A stretch of DNA of 64,000 nucleotides from an uncultured Lentisphaeria bacterium (GCA_949298075.1 CASFVA010000006.1:1-64000); one strand, 5' to 3'. Numbered from the stretch's first letter, positions 10,201 through 18,918 are shown. The notes: generated from the sequence alone by a model not told the origin. Translations and numbers: made by a program.

Positions 10201-10321
10201 GGCAACGATCATGTTCGGACTGCTCGGCGCAACGCTGCTGACGCTTTTCATCGTGCCGCTGCTCTACTGTGTGCTGTTCCGGATTCCGTCTCCGCGGCGC
10301 AGCGCACCGCCGGCTCCATAA
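7265..10321 (+). CDS. RND efflux transporter permease (AcrB/MMPL superfamily)
   Basis: A 1018-residue proton-driven inner-membrane pump of the hydrophobe/amphiphile RND class. A first membrane helix at the N-terminus is followed by a large periplasmic loop, then a bundle of helices with the conserved GMLVDNAIVIVDG in the fourth segment, and the same layout is repeated in the second half (GLSGMLLKNAIVLLDQINLE). Length is typical. The conserved Asp in LVDNAIV is present and serves proton relay in the family. It forms an operon with the adaptor at 6124. Specificity (drug, bile salt, lipid) cannot be told. A bidirectional terminator follows directly. Confidence 0.95.
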   Translation: MKIIDYVLGHRSFFYLLMLAVLGGGLFSYFSLGRLEYPSFKIKKATIATLYPGATAAEVEAEVTDRIEEELQKMPQTDHITSISRAGFSLIYVEIRGEYSAAEIPQIWDELRRKVNDIRPRLPSGVTGIEIGDDFGDVYGIFLSLSGRGYTLDELKDYADTLKKELLRVPDVAKIAFWGVQDKTIYVEFNRSRLANLKISQNQLFQTLSSSNMVAEAGTVKIDDEYCRLRVTGGIDGVAAIRNLYVSDSEGKLIRIGDIAEVRRGHVEPATQIMHFNGEPAIGIGISTIDGGNVVRLGRAVRERLRQLEDSRPVGMQINRINFQADNVRESLNSFIVNLLESLIIVIGILLLAMGWRAGVVIGTTLLLIILGTFIGMKLLDIDMQLVSLGALIIALGMLVDNAIVIVDGYLVKTARGADPDQALREITAETQWPLLGATLVAILAFLAVGFNQGNIGEFCRSLFDVIAISLLLSWIMALTFTPLLCRRLIPPCRAAASGDVCSGRAYALYRKWLEAVLRHRGSAIALLLAGLAAAVWGYGRLPKVFFPDSTRRQFYVDYWRNPASHIEETERDAAAIAAHIRSLPGVVSTTAFVGEGALRFILSYDYNSPSPDYAQIVVDVEDYRQIAGLSAAIDRHIRENYPSADAMLMRFSDGIAIPFKVEARFRGPDRKELRRLAEQAKKIMRDSGRARYIRDDWRAPVKATRLNYSEIKARQTGISREDLARALQWNFNGVTCGVLRENNTLIPIISRPVASERQTIAQLDNVRIWSNAANRSYSLAQACDGIETVLEDPQIRHRERVPTITVQCSPITGTAAALLNQLRDEIEGIPLPPLHTLEWGGEFEQSQIAQARLKTLFPVSLVLMFLVVSMLFRTIREPLTAFATLPFALIGVTGGLLLLNLPFGFMAILGFLGLSGMLLKNAIVLLDQINLELRGGGAPLQAVINAAISRLRPVTMAAGTTVLGVFPLLFDAFFASMAATIMFGLLGATLLTLFIVPLLYCVLFRIPSPRRSAPPAP

Positions 10322-10360
10322 AAAAATCCGGACGGGACGGCCATGCCGGCCCCGTCCGGA
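10319..10360. terminator. Strong bidirectional intrinsic terminator between the RND and hydrogenase operons
   Basis: A perfect ten-pair stem (10327-10336 with 10351-10360) encloses a second GC-rich stem. Six A bases precede it, which read as a run of T on the minus strand, so it is a textbook terminator for hydA. It can also stop the RND transcript. Confidence 0.85.
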
Positions 10361-10392
10361 CTGCTTCCGCAGTTTTCCGTTCTGAACGGAAC

Positions 10393-12453
10393 TTACAACT
10401 CGGCCACGCCGGAGTTGATGCTCTTTTTCACCGCGTCGAACGCCGCCTGGTTTTCCAGTTGTTCCAGCGTGTTGGCGGCATTGGTGAACTTGGTACGCTC
10501 AACCACCTGATCGCCCACCGTGACGCAGATCGTCCCGTCGCTCTCGGGACGCGACGAAAACGCCGCATCCACATCGACCCGGTCGGCCAGCTGATTGTCC
10601 TTGACGTACTGGCAGATCATGCCCAGCAGCAGCTGTCCGGGACAGTTCTGCTGTTTGGCGCAGATGGTCACTGTGATCGGCAGCCTTTTCGCCGCCGTGC
10701 CGCGCATGACCGGAATCTTGGCGTCAAAAAGCTGGCTGCGGTTCTGATAAACCGTGTGCAGCAGCGTGTGCGCCTCATGCGAACCGGGATGTCCGCCGAT
10801 GTGCTCCTCGTAGCAGCGCTCCACCAGATAGTTTTCCTGCGATTTCTGAACCTGATGGGTCTTGTCCGCCGCATAGAGGCCCTGCTGGCGCTTGCGCCGG
10901 ATCTCGTCGGTAACGCCGTTGGGCTGACCACCGCCGGAAATACAGCCGCCGGGACAGGCCATGACTTCGACAAAGTCGTATTTGACTTCTCCGGAGCGCA
11001 TCGCGTTGATCAGTTTTTTGGTTGCGGCCAGACCGTGCACCACAGCAATCCGGATCTCCCTGCCGGCAATATTCAGGGTCGCATCCTTGAGCTTATCCAT
11101 GCCGCGCACCATCTTGAAATCGACGTTCTCCAGCGGTTTGCCCTGAAGTTTTTCAGCCGCAAACCGCAACGCCGCCTCCATCACGCCGCCAGACGTACCG
11201 AAAATCACTCCGGCGCCGGTCGCAAATCCCATCGGCATGTCGAAAGCCGAAGGCTCCAGATCGTTGAGATTGATGCCCAGCGACTGAATCATGCGCCCGA
11301 CCTCGGTCGTGGTGATGACAGCATCGACTTCCGGAACGCCGTCCACCGCGTACTTCGGCAGCTGCGCTTCGAATTTCTTGGCGGTGCAGGGCATAATCGA
11401 AACGACATACATGTCCTCGCGCCGGCAGCCGAGCTGTTCCGGCAGCACCGTCTTGGCGATCGAGCCGAACATCGCCTGCGGCGAACGGCAGCTCGACAGG
11501 TTGGGCAGCAATTCGGGGAAGTAGATTTCAGCGTATTTCACCCACGCCGGACAGCAGCTGGTGAACAACGGCAGCTTGCCGCCGTTCGAAAAGCGGTCGA
11601 TAAACTCCGTCGCCTCTTCGAAGATCGTCATATCAGCCGAAAAACTGGTGTCATACACATGCTTGAAGCCCATCAGCTTGAGCGCGGTCACCAGTTTGCC
11701 GGCCACGTTCTGGCCCGGCTCAGCACCGAAATATTCGCCGAGTCCGACCCGCACCGCCGGGGCGATCTGAACCACCACGGTCTTGCTCTTGTCATAGAGC
11801 ATTTCCCAGACCCGGTTGCGGTCCTGACGGGGAATGATTGCTCCGGTCGGACACACCGCCGCACACTGCCCGCAGTTCACGCACTCAACCGCGCCGAGCG
11901 CCGAATCAAATGCCGGGGCCACCTTGGCATTCGAGCCGCGGTTGGCAAAATCAATCGCACCGATGCCCTGGATTTCCGAACAGACCCGGACGCAATCGCC
12001 GCACAGCACACACTTGTTGGGATCGCGCTGCAGCGATGGCGAGGAGTTGTCGATCGGCGCGTTGACCTCACGCCGTTTGTAACGGATTTTTTCAACTCCG
12101 AGCTGACGGGCAATCCGCTGCAGGGTGCAGTCGTTGCTGCGCACACAGGTCGGACACTCCGTGTCGTGGTTGGCCAGTAGCAGTTCGACACTGATCTTGC
12201 GCATCGCCCGGATCTCCCTGGTCTCGGTCAGAATCACCATGCCGGGCGCCGGCGCCGTCGAACAGGCAGCCATGATGCCTTTGCCTTCAACCGCAACCAG
12301 GCAGAGCCGGCAGGCTCCGTAGATGCTCAATTCAGAGTGATAGCAGAAAGTCGGAATTTCAATTCCCGCCTTGCGGATCACTTCCAGCAGGTTGCGTTCA
12401 TTGGTGAACTCGACTTCCTGTCCGTTGACGGTCAATTTATTGACGGTAGCCAT
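10393..12453 (-). CDS. hydA: NADH-linked [FeFe]-hydrogenase, catalytic subunit HydA
   Basis: A 686-residue group A [FeFe]-hydrogenase that makes or oxidises H2 in the cytoplasm. Domains in order: [2Fe-2S] domain (Cys37, 48, 51, 64); His-ligated [4Fe-4S] (His96, Cys100, 103, 109); two-cluster ferredoxin domain (Cys148-158 and Cys191-201); and the H-cluster domain with FTSCCPAW near 298-304, MPCTAKKFEA at 354 and MACPGGCISGGGQP at 498. The proton-relay Cys (Cys300) is present, so it should be catalytic. A C-terminal extension of about 130 residues follows. With HydB and HydC it matches the trimeric enzymes that use NADH together with reduced ferredoxin (bifurcating or confurcating). No hydE, hydF or hydG maturase gene lies in the window. 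Confidence 0.95.
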   Translation of the reverse strand: MATVNKLTVNGQEVEFTNERNLLEVIRKAGIEIPTFCYHSELSIYGACRLCLVAVEGKGIMAACSTAPAPGMVILTETREIRAMRKISVELLLANHDTECPTCVRSNDCTLQRIARQLGVEKIRYKRREVNAPIDNSSPSLQRDPNKCVLCGDCVRVCSEIQGIGAIDFANRGSNAKVAPAFDSALGAVECVNCGQCAAVCPTGAIIPRQDRNRVWEMLYDKSKTVVVQIAPAVRVGLGEYFGAEPGQNVAGKLVTALKLMGFKHVYDTSFSADMTIFEEATEFIDRFSNGGKLPLFTSCCPAWVKYAEIYFPELLPNLSSCRSPQAMFGSIAKTVLPEQLGCRREDMYVVSIMPCTAKKFEAQLPKYAVDGVPEVDAVITTTEVGRMIQSLGINLNDLEPSAFDMPMGFATGAGVIFGTSGGVMEAALRFAAEKLQGKPLENVDFKMVRGMDKLKDATLNIAGREIRIAVVHGLAATKKLINAMRSGEVKYDFVEVMACPGGCISGGGQPNGVTDEIRRKRQQGLYAADKTHQVQKSQENYLVERCYEEHIGGHPGSHEAHTLLHTVYQNRSQLFDAKIPVMRGTAAKRLPITVTICAKQQNCPGQLLLGMICQYVKDNQLADRVDVDAAFSSRPESDGTICVTVGDQVVERTKFTNAANTLEQLENQAAFDAVKKSINSGVAEL

Positions 12454-12485
12454 AATGTCACTGTTTCCCTATCTGTAAACTCGGT

Positions 12486-14381
12486 TTAAATCCCCTTGAT
12501 CGCGTCGAAACGGCAGGCCGCCTTGCAGGCTCCGCACTTGATGCACTTGGTGCCGTCGATCACATGCGGCTCCCGGACCTTGCCGGAAATCGCCCCCACC
12601 GGACACTTGCGGGCGCAGGCGGTGCAGCCCTTGCATTTGGCCGGATCAATCTCGGGCCGGGCAAGCGCCAGACACTCGCCGGCCGGACAACGTTTGTTCA
12701 AGACGTGCTCCTCGTATTCCTTGCGGAAGTAGCGCAGCGTCGAAAGCACCGGATTCGGCGCCGTCTTGCCCAGGCCGCACAGCGAACCCAGCTGCACCGC
12801 CTTGGCGGTCTCCTCCAGCAGGTCAAGGGTTTCCGCCGTGGCCTTGCCGTGGGCGATGTCATCCAGCAGCGCCAGCATCTGCTTGGTGCCCTCGCGGCAG
12901 GGTACGCACTTGCCGCAGGACTCGTTCTGAGTGAACCGCATGAAGAAACGGGCGACACTCACCATGCAGGTCTGCTTGTTCATGACCACCAGTCCGCCGG
13001 AGCCGACCATGGCGCCGACACTCTTGAGCGAGTCGAAGTCCAGGGGCAGATCCAGCATTTCCGGGGTGAGACAGCCGCCGGAGGGTCCGCCGATCTGAAC
13101 CGCCTTGAAATCCTCGCCGGTAACTTTGCCGGTGTTGTCGGTGACGCCGCCGCCGATGTTGTAGACGATCTCCCGCAGCGTCGTTCCGAACGGCACCTCG
13201 ATCAACCCGGTGTTGGCCACATGGCCGGTCAGAGCGAAGGTCTTGGTTCCCGGTGATTTTTCAGTGCCGACGCTGCGGTATTTCGCCGCTCCCTCGCGCA
13301 TGATGAACGGCACCGAGGCCAGCGTCTCAACGTTGTTGATCACCGTCGGTTTGCCGTAGAGGCCGTGCTGGGCCGGGAACGGCGGCTTGGGCATCGGCAT
13401 GCCGCGCTTGCCCTCCACCGAAGCAATCAGGGCGGTCTCCTCGCCGCAGACGAAGGCGCCGGCGCCCTCCATCACCCGGATCCGGAAATTGAAATCGGTT
13501 CCGAAGAGCCCTTCTCCGAGCAGTCCGTGCTGTTCAGCGCTCTCGATCGCCCGGCGCATGCGCTTGACCGCCAGCGGATACTCCGCCCGGACGTACACCA
13601 CACCCTCGTCGGCACCGATCGCCCGGCCGGCCACCATCATGCCCTCCAGCACGGCATGGGGATTGCCTTCCATGACCGACCGATCCATGAAAGCTCCCGG
13701 GTCGCCCTCGTCACCATTGCAGATCACATACTTCTTGGGTCCGGGCGACGCCAGGGTGAACTTCCACTTCAATCCGGTCGGGAAACCGCCGCCGCCGCGG
13801 CCGCGCAGGCCGGCGTCGATCATGGTCTGACAGACCTGCTCGGGAGTGTATTCGGTCACCGCCCTGCGGACACCCACATAACCGCCGCAGGCAATGTATT
13901 CTTCAATGCAGTCGGGTTCGATTGTGCAGTTCTTGAGCACCACCCGCGACTGCCGGGCGTAGAACGGAATTTCGTTTTCGTGCCGGCAATGTTCGCCGCT
14001 GGCCGGATCGACGTAGACCAGGCGCTCGATGATTTCGCCGTTGATCAGCGTCACGTTGACGATTTCGGCGGCGTCAGCCGCCTTGACATGGCAGTAGAAA
14101 ATGCCTTCGGGTTCAATGCGCACCAGCGGTCCCATCTGACAGAATCCCTGACAGCCGCTCTTGGAAATGTAGGTGCCCTCAAACGGGTGCTCCAACTCGC
14201 CGTTGAGTTCGATTTCGACCGGCAGCCCGGCGCGCTCGATCTCCTTGACCAGCGCGTCGCGCAGCTCCATCGAACCGTTGGCGATGCAGCCGGTACCGCC
14301 GCAGATGATGATCCGGTGCGCCAGTTTCGACACCGATTTGTTGTATTTCCCGGTGATTTTTTCCAGATTGATATTGTTCAT
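12486..14381 (-). CDS. hydB: Hydrogenase NADH-binding flavoprotein subunit HydB
   Basis: A 631-residue NuoF-like subunit. An N-terminal thioredoxin-like [2Fe-2S] domain (Cys28, 32, 77, 81) is followed by the FMN/NADH module with GRGGGGFPTGLKW and CGEETALIASVEG, then the [4Fe-4S] ligands in SCGKCVPCREGTKQM. Two C-terminal [4Fe-4S] sets (CKGCTACARKCP and CIKCGACKAACR) are the fusion typical of HydB, and are absent from plain NuoF. It oxidises or reduces NAD(H) and passes electrons to HydA. AGGAGA precedes the ATG. It lies 17 bp after hydC and 32 bp before hydA. Confidence 0.95.
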   Translation of the reverse strand: MNNINLEKITGKYNKSVSKLAHRIIICGGTGCIANGSMELRDALVKEIERAGLPVEIELNGELEHPFEGTYISKSGCQGFCQMGPLVRIEPEGIFYCHVKAADAAEIVNVTLINGEIIERLVYVDPASGEHCRHENEIPFYARQSRVVLKNCTIEPDCIEEYIACGGYVGVRRAVTEYTPEQVCQTMIDAGLRGRGGGGFPTGLKWKFTLASPGPKKYVICNGDEGDPGAFMDRSVMEGNPHAVLEGMMVAGRAIGADEGVVYVRAEYPLAVKRMRRAIESAEQHGLLGEGLFGTDFNFRIRVMEGAGAFVCGEETALIASVEGKRGMPMPKPPFPAQHGLYGKPTVINNVETLASVPFIMREGAAKYRSVGTEKSPGTKTFALTGHVANTGLIEVPFGTTLREIVYNIGGGVTDNTGKVTGEDFKAVQIGGPSGGCLTPEMLDLPLDFDSLKSVGAMVGSGGLVVMNKQTCMVSVARFFMRFTQNESCGKCVPCREGTKQMLALLDDIAHGKATAETLDLLEETAKAVQLGSLCGLGKTAPNPVLSTLRYFRKEYEEHVLNKRCPAGECLALARPEIDPAKCKGCTACARKCPVGAISGKVREPHVIDGTKCIKCGACKAACRFDAIKGI

Positions 14382-14398
14382 GAGAGGTCTCCTAACGC

Positions 14399-14911
14399 TT
14401 AGTTGGCCGCTTTTTCCGCAGCGATGATTTCATCGACGATCTTCTCAATCTTGTCCGGAGTGGACTGACCGTGCACTTCGTCATCGATCACCACCACCGG
14501 CGCCAGTCCGCAGGCGCCGAGGCAGCTGACCAGCTCCACCGTGAACATCAGATCGTCGGTGGTGCGTTTGTCCTCGCCGAGGTTGAGCTTTTTGTACAGC
14601 ATATTGAGAATGCCGTGCGACTTCTTGACGTGGCAGGCGGTGCCGTCGCAGAGCCGGATGATATGCCGGCCTTTCGGATTAAGCGAAAAATGCGCGTAGA
14701 AAGTCGCCACCCCGTACACATGAGCCACCGGCACGTCCAGCGAGGTGGCCACATAGCTGATGATGTCGCGCGACAGGTACTTGTAGACCTCCTGCACTTC
14801 CTGAAGAATCGGAATCAGCCGCGACGGATCGTTGTGGTTTTTTTCCAGAATGGCGTTCACCGCGCCGAGGTGGCGCACCATGTCCCGGGTTTTTTCAATG
14901 GTTTCCTGCAT
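14399..14911 (-). CDS. hydC: Hydrogenase [2Fe-2S] subunit HydC (NuoE-like)
   Basis: A 170-residue NuoE-family protein, the third subunit of the NADH-dependent hydrogenase. The [2Fe-2S] ligands are Cys88 and Cys93 (CDGTACH) and Cys130 and Cys134 (SCLGACG), with the usual spacing. The N-terminal helical domain is complete. AAGGAGT stands before the ATG at 14911. It is 48 bp downstream of the phosphatase gene, so the structural hydrogenase genes appear to share a transcript with the regulatory genes upstream. Confidence 0.95.
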   Translation of the reverse strand: MQETIEKTRDMVRHLGAVNAILEKNHNDPSRLIPILQEVQEVYKYLSRDIISYVATSLDVPVAHVYGVATFYAHFSLNPKGRHIIRLCDGTACHVKKSHGILNMLYKKLNLGEDKRTTDDLMFTVELVSCLGACGLAPVVVIDDEVHGQSTPDKIEKIVDEIIAAEKAAN

Positions 14912-14959
14912 GTTCCACTCCTTGAAACTGATTATGGTTGATGTTCAACTCGCATGCTT

Positions 14960-16174
14960 TCAAACGTATTTTACATTGACTTTCTTCAGAAAATTCTTTT
15001 CGAGAATGGCCGCCAGCCGCTTGACGATGTTGCGGCGCAGCTCCAGATCCTGCGGCAGCCGCGGATCCTGATGCGCTTCGTTGATCCGGGTGCCGACCAG
15101 AATGTCGATGATGTCATTGCGCAGCATCATGGCCATCATCTGACCGGCGGCATTGTGGTGCCGGACCCCGTTGTCCTCTTCCAGGTAGCGGGCGGTCGCC
15201 GTCAGAGTGAAAATGCCCTCAGTCACCAGGTCTACGCCCTCCATGTAGGAAACCGGCGGCATTTCAGAACTTATGTTCTTGAGATCCATTTCAAGCTTGC
15301 GGTGCAGTTCCCGCGACACAATCTCCGCCGATGTTCCGCCCGCAATGGCGACCTCGCCGTCGAAACCGGCCACCAGCGCGGCGCATTCGGCGTCATCCCG
15401 CCGGTCGTAGGGCGGACCGGTGAACAGCAACATCCGCCGCGGCCGCCGGAAATGCATGGCGGCGCAGGTCATGTCGTCCTTGTTGATCCGTCCCGGCTCC
15501 TTGCGCCGGGCTTCGCAAATCACTTCATCACAGAGTTCCCGGGAGGAGATGTCAGGCTGCCGCGCAATCAGCCGGCGGATGAATTCCGAACAGTTCCGGA
15601 CCCGCCAGCCCAGCGGCCACTCCTTCGACCCCATCCCGGCCTGACTGATGCCGTCGGAGAAAAAAATCAGCCGGTCCGAGGGTTCGACCTGACAGTGGTA
15701 GATTTTCATCGCCCGGTCGTGCCAGCGGGGCGACGCGGCCTCCTCGTACGGCACTTCGAGTTCACGTCCGCCCCGGAACAGCAGAAACCGCGGATTGCCC
15801 ATTTCAATGATCCGGGTGGCGCGACTGATGTCGGCATTGACAATTGTGAAAGTGGCGTAGCTGATCTTGCGCACCTGGCAGATCGGCAGCGCCCCCATCA
15901 TGATCTCGGCGGCATGGACAATGCGGTCGGCGTTCTCGGTGGCGAATTTCAGTGCCATCGTCGCCGTCATCGACGCCAGAATGTTGGCCTTGACTCCGCT
16001 GCCCAGCCCGTCGGAAAGCACCGCGAAAACCCGGCCGTCGCCGCATTTCTGAAATTTGAAAGCGTCTCCGCAAATGCGTTCGCCGTGCTTGCAATACTGG
16101 GCAAACCCGAGATCAATGAAAAGCTCGGGCGCTTCGGCAGGCTCAATGGCAGATTGTACAGTCTCACGATTCAT
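14960..16174 (-). CDS. SpoIIE-family (PP2C-type) serine phosphatase
   Basis: A 404-residue protein. The first 240 residues form a PP2C-like SpoIIE phosphatase domain with metal-binding Asp55-Gly56 (VLSDGLGSG), IFFSDGISQ and KDDMTCAA. Such enzymes remove phosphate from Ser/Thr of partner proteins, often anti-sigma antagonists. About 160 C-terminal residues match nothing I recognise. It follows the sensory hydrogenase gene and precedes hydC. Similar neighbourhoods of phosphatase and PAS-bearing hydrogenase are known for putative sensory [FeFe]-hydrogenases. Its target is not visible here. The start has no clear ribosome-binding site. Confidence 0.85.
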   Translation of the reverse strand: MNRETVQSAIEPAEAPELFIDLGFAQYCKHGERICGDAFKFQKCGDGRVFAVLSDGLGSGVKANILASMTATMALKFATENADRIVHAAEIMMGALPICQVRKISYATFTIVNADISRATRIIEMGNPRFLLFRGGRELEVPYEEAASPRWHDRAMKIYHCQVEPSDRLIFFSDGISQAGMGSKEWPLGWRVRNCSEFIRRLIARQPDISSRELCDEVICEARRKEPGRINKDDMTCAAMHFRRPRRMLLFTGPPYDRRDDAECAALVAGFDGEVAIAGGTSAEIVSRELHRKLEMDLKNISSEMPPVSYMEGVDLVTEGIFTLTATARYLEEDNGVRHHNAAGQMMAMMLRNDIIDILVGTRINEAHQDPRLPQDLELRRNIVKRLAAILEKNFLKKVNVKYV

Positions 16175-16239
16175 GGTGGTTGTCTGATTCCGGACCGGCG
16201 GACCGCATGGTCTGAAACCGGAATCCTCCTTCAGCCGGT

Positions 16240-17958
16240 TCAGGTTCCGGAATCCTCCGTATCGGCGTAATCCTCGGCAATCGAACGCAGCAGAATTTCC
16301 GTTTCGGCCATGTGTTCGCCCAGCTTGCAGGCGATGTCCTGCACGGTGGCAAGGTTTTTGTCGATGACTTCCCGGGCGCGGGCGGCGATCTGTTCGCGCT
16401 GGAACTCCGTGCTGGTGACGTCGAACAGCATGGCGCCGACCACCTGGCCCGGTTCAATGTTGAAAATGTTTATGCTCAGCAGCCGCTTGCCCACCCGGAA
16501 CATGTCACGCCTCAATTCACTCCGGGTTTTGATGACCTCCTCGAAGAGTTCGGAGAACGGCACCAGGGTTTCCAGCGCCGCGCCGGCCATGCCGGGCGCC
16601 GCGTCAAAGACTTCGACGGCGTCGGGGCCGGAAAGCTCCGCAAACCGCCGGTTGCACTCGATCAACCGCAGTTTGGCGTCCACGATCACCACCGCCGCCG
16701 GAATGCAGCGCAGCATCGCATTGGATTTCTTCTGGGCCAGCTTGCGCAGATAGGAGACACACATGTTGGGTTCCGCCTTGCCGGCCAGCAGTGCCCGGGC
16801 GAAGTTGGAGCAGGTGTCATAACCGCAGCCGCCGCAGTTGAGCTCATCCTCGGGACTGGTCTTGCCGACCGAGCGCAGAGCCTGGCGGATGGCCTGCAGC
16901 GTCGGCTTTTCAGTTCCCACCGGATCCGCGGCGTACCGGATTTCAATGTCCTCGGGCTCGTGATCCGGAATGACGGAGTCAATCCGCCGGTTGCGGATGA
17001 TCCGCAGCCGCTCCAGCAGCCCGGGTGAATTGTGCTCGGTGCCGGGACCGTGAACGCAGCCGCCGACACAGGCCAGCGTCTCAATGAACACCGGCTCGCG
17101 GATGTCCTGCGGACGCAATCCCTCCAAAGCCTGACGCAGCGCCGGAAGTCCGGACACCACGGCAAAATTGACGTGATCGCAGCCGGCATGCGCCCGGATC
17201 GTGTCGTTCATGCCGCCTTCAACCGGATACACCGCCCCCTCTTCGGCTTCAGCCAGAATGAACTTGTCCCCGGGACCCGGTTCCAGGGCCCAGGGATCAA
17301 TCCGCATTTCCTTGAACCACTGTTTGAGTCGCGGATAAAGCATCGTCAGCGTGATGAGTTCCGGATGCCGGTCGGCCTCGTTTTTCTTGGCGATGCAGGG
17401 GCCGATGAACACCACCTTGATGTGGTCACCCAATTTTTCGCGGAGCAGTTTCGCATGAGTCAGCGCCGGAGACAGCACCGGAGAAATCGAATCGGCAAAA
17501 TCCGGCAGGTACTTGCGGATGAAATCCACCGCCACCGGACAGGCCGACGAGATTTCCACTCCGCTGCGCCGTTCGCGCAGCCGGCGCGCCACCTCGGAGG
17601 AAACCACCTGCGCTCCCAGCGCCGTCTCGCTCACTCCGGCAAAACCGAGTTTGCGCAGCGCCGCCACCATCCGGCCCGGCGGCACTCCCTTGAATTCACT
17701 GACCCACGACGGCGCCAGCGAAGCATAAACCGGGGCCTCTCCCTGGAGCAGCTGCCGCGCCCGGCCCATGTCGTCGCGGACCTTTTTGGCGTGAGCGGGG
17801 CAGACCTCGACACAGTGTCCGCAGGCCACGCACAATTCGGGAATCACCGAAGCATGCGCGCCTTCGACTTTAATCGCCTTGACCGGACAATGCCGGACGC
17901 ATTTGAAACAATCCTGGCATTCGGTGTCAACTGTGAATATGGGGTAACTGTGATTCAT
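16240..17958 (-). CDS. Putative sensory [FeFe]-hydrogenase with PAS domain (HydS-like)
   Basis: A 572-residue protein. Two [4Fe-4S] ferredoxin sets come first (Cys14-24 and Cys43-53). A diverged H-cluster domain follows: SSACPVAV (Cys140), GPCIAKKNE (Cys188) and LACVGGCVHGPG (Cys297, Cys301). Then a [4Fe-4S] domain (Cys375, 378, 383, 400) and a PAS domain (about 415-515) with a helical tail. All four H-cluster Cys ligands remain, but the proton-relay Cys of catalytic enzymes is Ala139. This layout is that of the group C sensory hydrogenases, thought to sense H2 and signal through the PAS domain. The ATG at 17958 overlaps the stop of the preceding gene by 3 bases and is preferred over an upstream start at 18054 that would add unrelated sequence. 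Confidence 0.88.
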   Translation of the reverse strand: MNHSYPIFTVDTECQDCFKCVRHCPVKAIKVEGAHASVIPELCVACGHCVEVCPAHAKKVRDDMGRARQLLQGEAPVYASLAPSWVSEFKGVPPGRMVAALRKLGFAGVSETALGAQVVSSEVARRLRERRSGVEISSACPVAVDFIRKYLPDFADSISPVLSPALTHAKLLREKLGDHIKVVFIGPCIAKKNEADRHPELITLTMLYPRLKQWFKEMRIDPWALEPGPGDKFILAEAEEGAVYPVEGGMNDTIRAHAGCDHVNFAVVSGLPALRQALEGLRPQDIREPVFIETLACVGGCVHGPGTEHNSPGLLERLRIIRNRRIDSVIPDHEPEDIEIRYAADPVGTEKPTLQAIRQALRSVGKTSPEDELNCGGCGYDTCSNFARALLAGKAEPNMCVSYLRKLAQKKSNAMLRCIPAAVVIVDAKLRLIECNRRFAELSGPDAVEVFDAAPGMAGAALETLVPFSELFEEVIKTRSELRRDMFRVGKRLLSINIFNIEPGQVVGAMLFDVTSTEFQREQIAARAREVIDKNLATVQDIACKLGEHMAETEILLRSIAEDYADTEDSGT

Positions 17959-18200
17959 TTTCGAAACTTCGCGTTGAGCAGATCGATCAGCGCCTCTTTT
18001 TCCATATGGTGATACGCGACCCCGTCCACAATCAGGTTGGGACCCTCGGCGCATTTTCCGGTGCAGCAGCTGCCGGAGAGCGCGACTTCGTTTTCGAGAT
18101 GGTTTTCCGCAATGAAACTTTCGATGATCCGGAGGTTTTCCTCATTGCCCCGCGCAAAGCAGGAGCTGCCCATGCAAATGACAATTTCGACCGCGGCCAT
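17955..18200 (-). CDS. Small thioredoxin-like [2Fe-2S] protein
   Basis: An 81-residue protein with a thioredoxin-like [2Fe-2S] fold, like a free NuoE C-terminal domain. Likely ligands are Cys9 and Cys14 (CMGSSC) and two of Cys45, Cys46 and Cys50 (SCCTGKC). It sits between rex and the sensory hydrogenase, four bases after rex and overlapping the next gene at ATGA. It is probably an electron carrier between the NADH pool or HydBC and the sensory hydrogenase, but that is inference from position. Confidence 0.8.
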   Translation of the reverse strand: MAAVEIVICMGSSCFARGNEENLRIIESFIAENHLENEVALSGSCCTGKCAEGPNLIVDGVAYHHMEKEALIDLLNAKFRK

Positions 18201-18204
18201 AATC

Positions 18205-18858
18205 TCACCTCTCTTCGGTATTCTGGGGAAGATGCCGGTTGATTTTCACGGAAAGCACGGCAAAACCGCCGGCGATCACCTCGCGCTGAAGCAGCACGTC
18301 GTCGGGAACCTTGAGGCAGACGTTGGCAAAATTCCAGAACGCCTTGACGCCGCAGGCCACCAGTTCGTCAGCCACCGACTGGGCCGCTGCCGACGGTACG
18401 CAGACAATGGCAATGTCAGGACGCGCCCCGGCAAGCCGCGCCGTCATTTCCGCCACCGGCAGCACTGTATGGCCGTGAATGCGGGTGCCGATTTTCCGTT
18501 CATCGACGTCAAAAACCGAAGTGATGCGCAAACCGTATTCCGAAAATTCCTCATAACCGAGAATGGCGCTGCCCAGCGACCCGGCCCCGACCAGACACGC
18601 TTCCCGCGAACGGTTCCAGCCCAGAAAGCTGCGGATGCCCTCAATCAGTTCGTCGGTTTTATAGCCCACGCCGGGATGGCCGTTGACGCCGGTAAGCTCA
18701 AAATCCTTGCGCACGATGATCGGATCCAGATTTGCGTACTCAGCCAGCTTGGTGGTCGAGGCAAACGTCTCTCCGGCGGCGTGCATCATGACCAGTTTAT
18801 GGAGATAGGTCGGCATCCGTCTGACTGACGGCGAATTCTGCAATTTGAATCTACCCAC
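18205..18858 (-). CDS. rex: Redox-sensing transcriptional repressor Rex
   Basis: A 217-residue Rex repressor. An N-terminal winged helix (about 1-80, with TKLAEYANLDPIIVRKDFE) is followed by a Rossmann domain with the NADH-binding GAGSLGSAIL near residue 90. Rex leaves its operator when NADH/NAD+ is high, which usually de-represses fermentation and hydrogenase genes. The GTG at 18858 is chosen because AAAGGGGG stands four bases before it; an upstream ATG at 18939 would add 27 residues unlike the family and lie in the promoter. It is the first gene of the hydrogenase operon, so autoregulation is likely. Confidence 0.93.
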   Translation of the reverse strand: MGRFKLQNSPSVRRMPTYLHKLVMMHAAGETFASTTKLAEYANLDPIIVRKDFELTGVNGHPGVGYKTDELIEGIRSFLGWNRSREACLVGAGSLGSAILGYEEFSEYGLRITSVFDVDERKIGTRIHGHTVLPVAEMTARLAGARPDIAIVCVPSAAAQSVADELVACGVKAFWNFANVCLKVPDDVLLQREVIAGGFAVLSVKINRHLPQNTEER

Positions 18859-18918
18859 GACGCCCCCTTTCCAAACCTGCCGGTTCCGGCTTTCGGTTCC
18901 GTAATATAGATATTTTTT

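Noticed and set aside
10459-12180. A 573-codon plus-strand open frame opposite hydA
   Set aside because: It is the antisense shadow of hydA; composition is His/Arg-rich and no family is visible.
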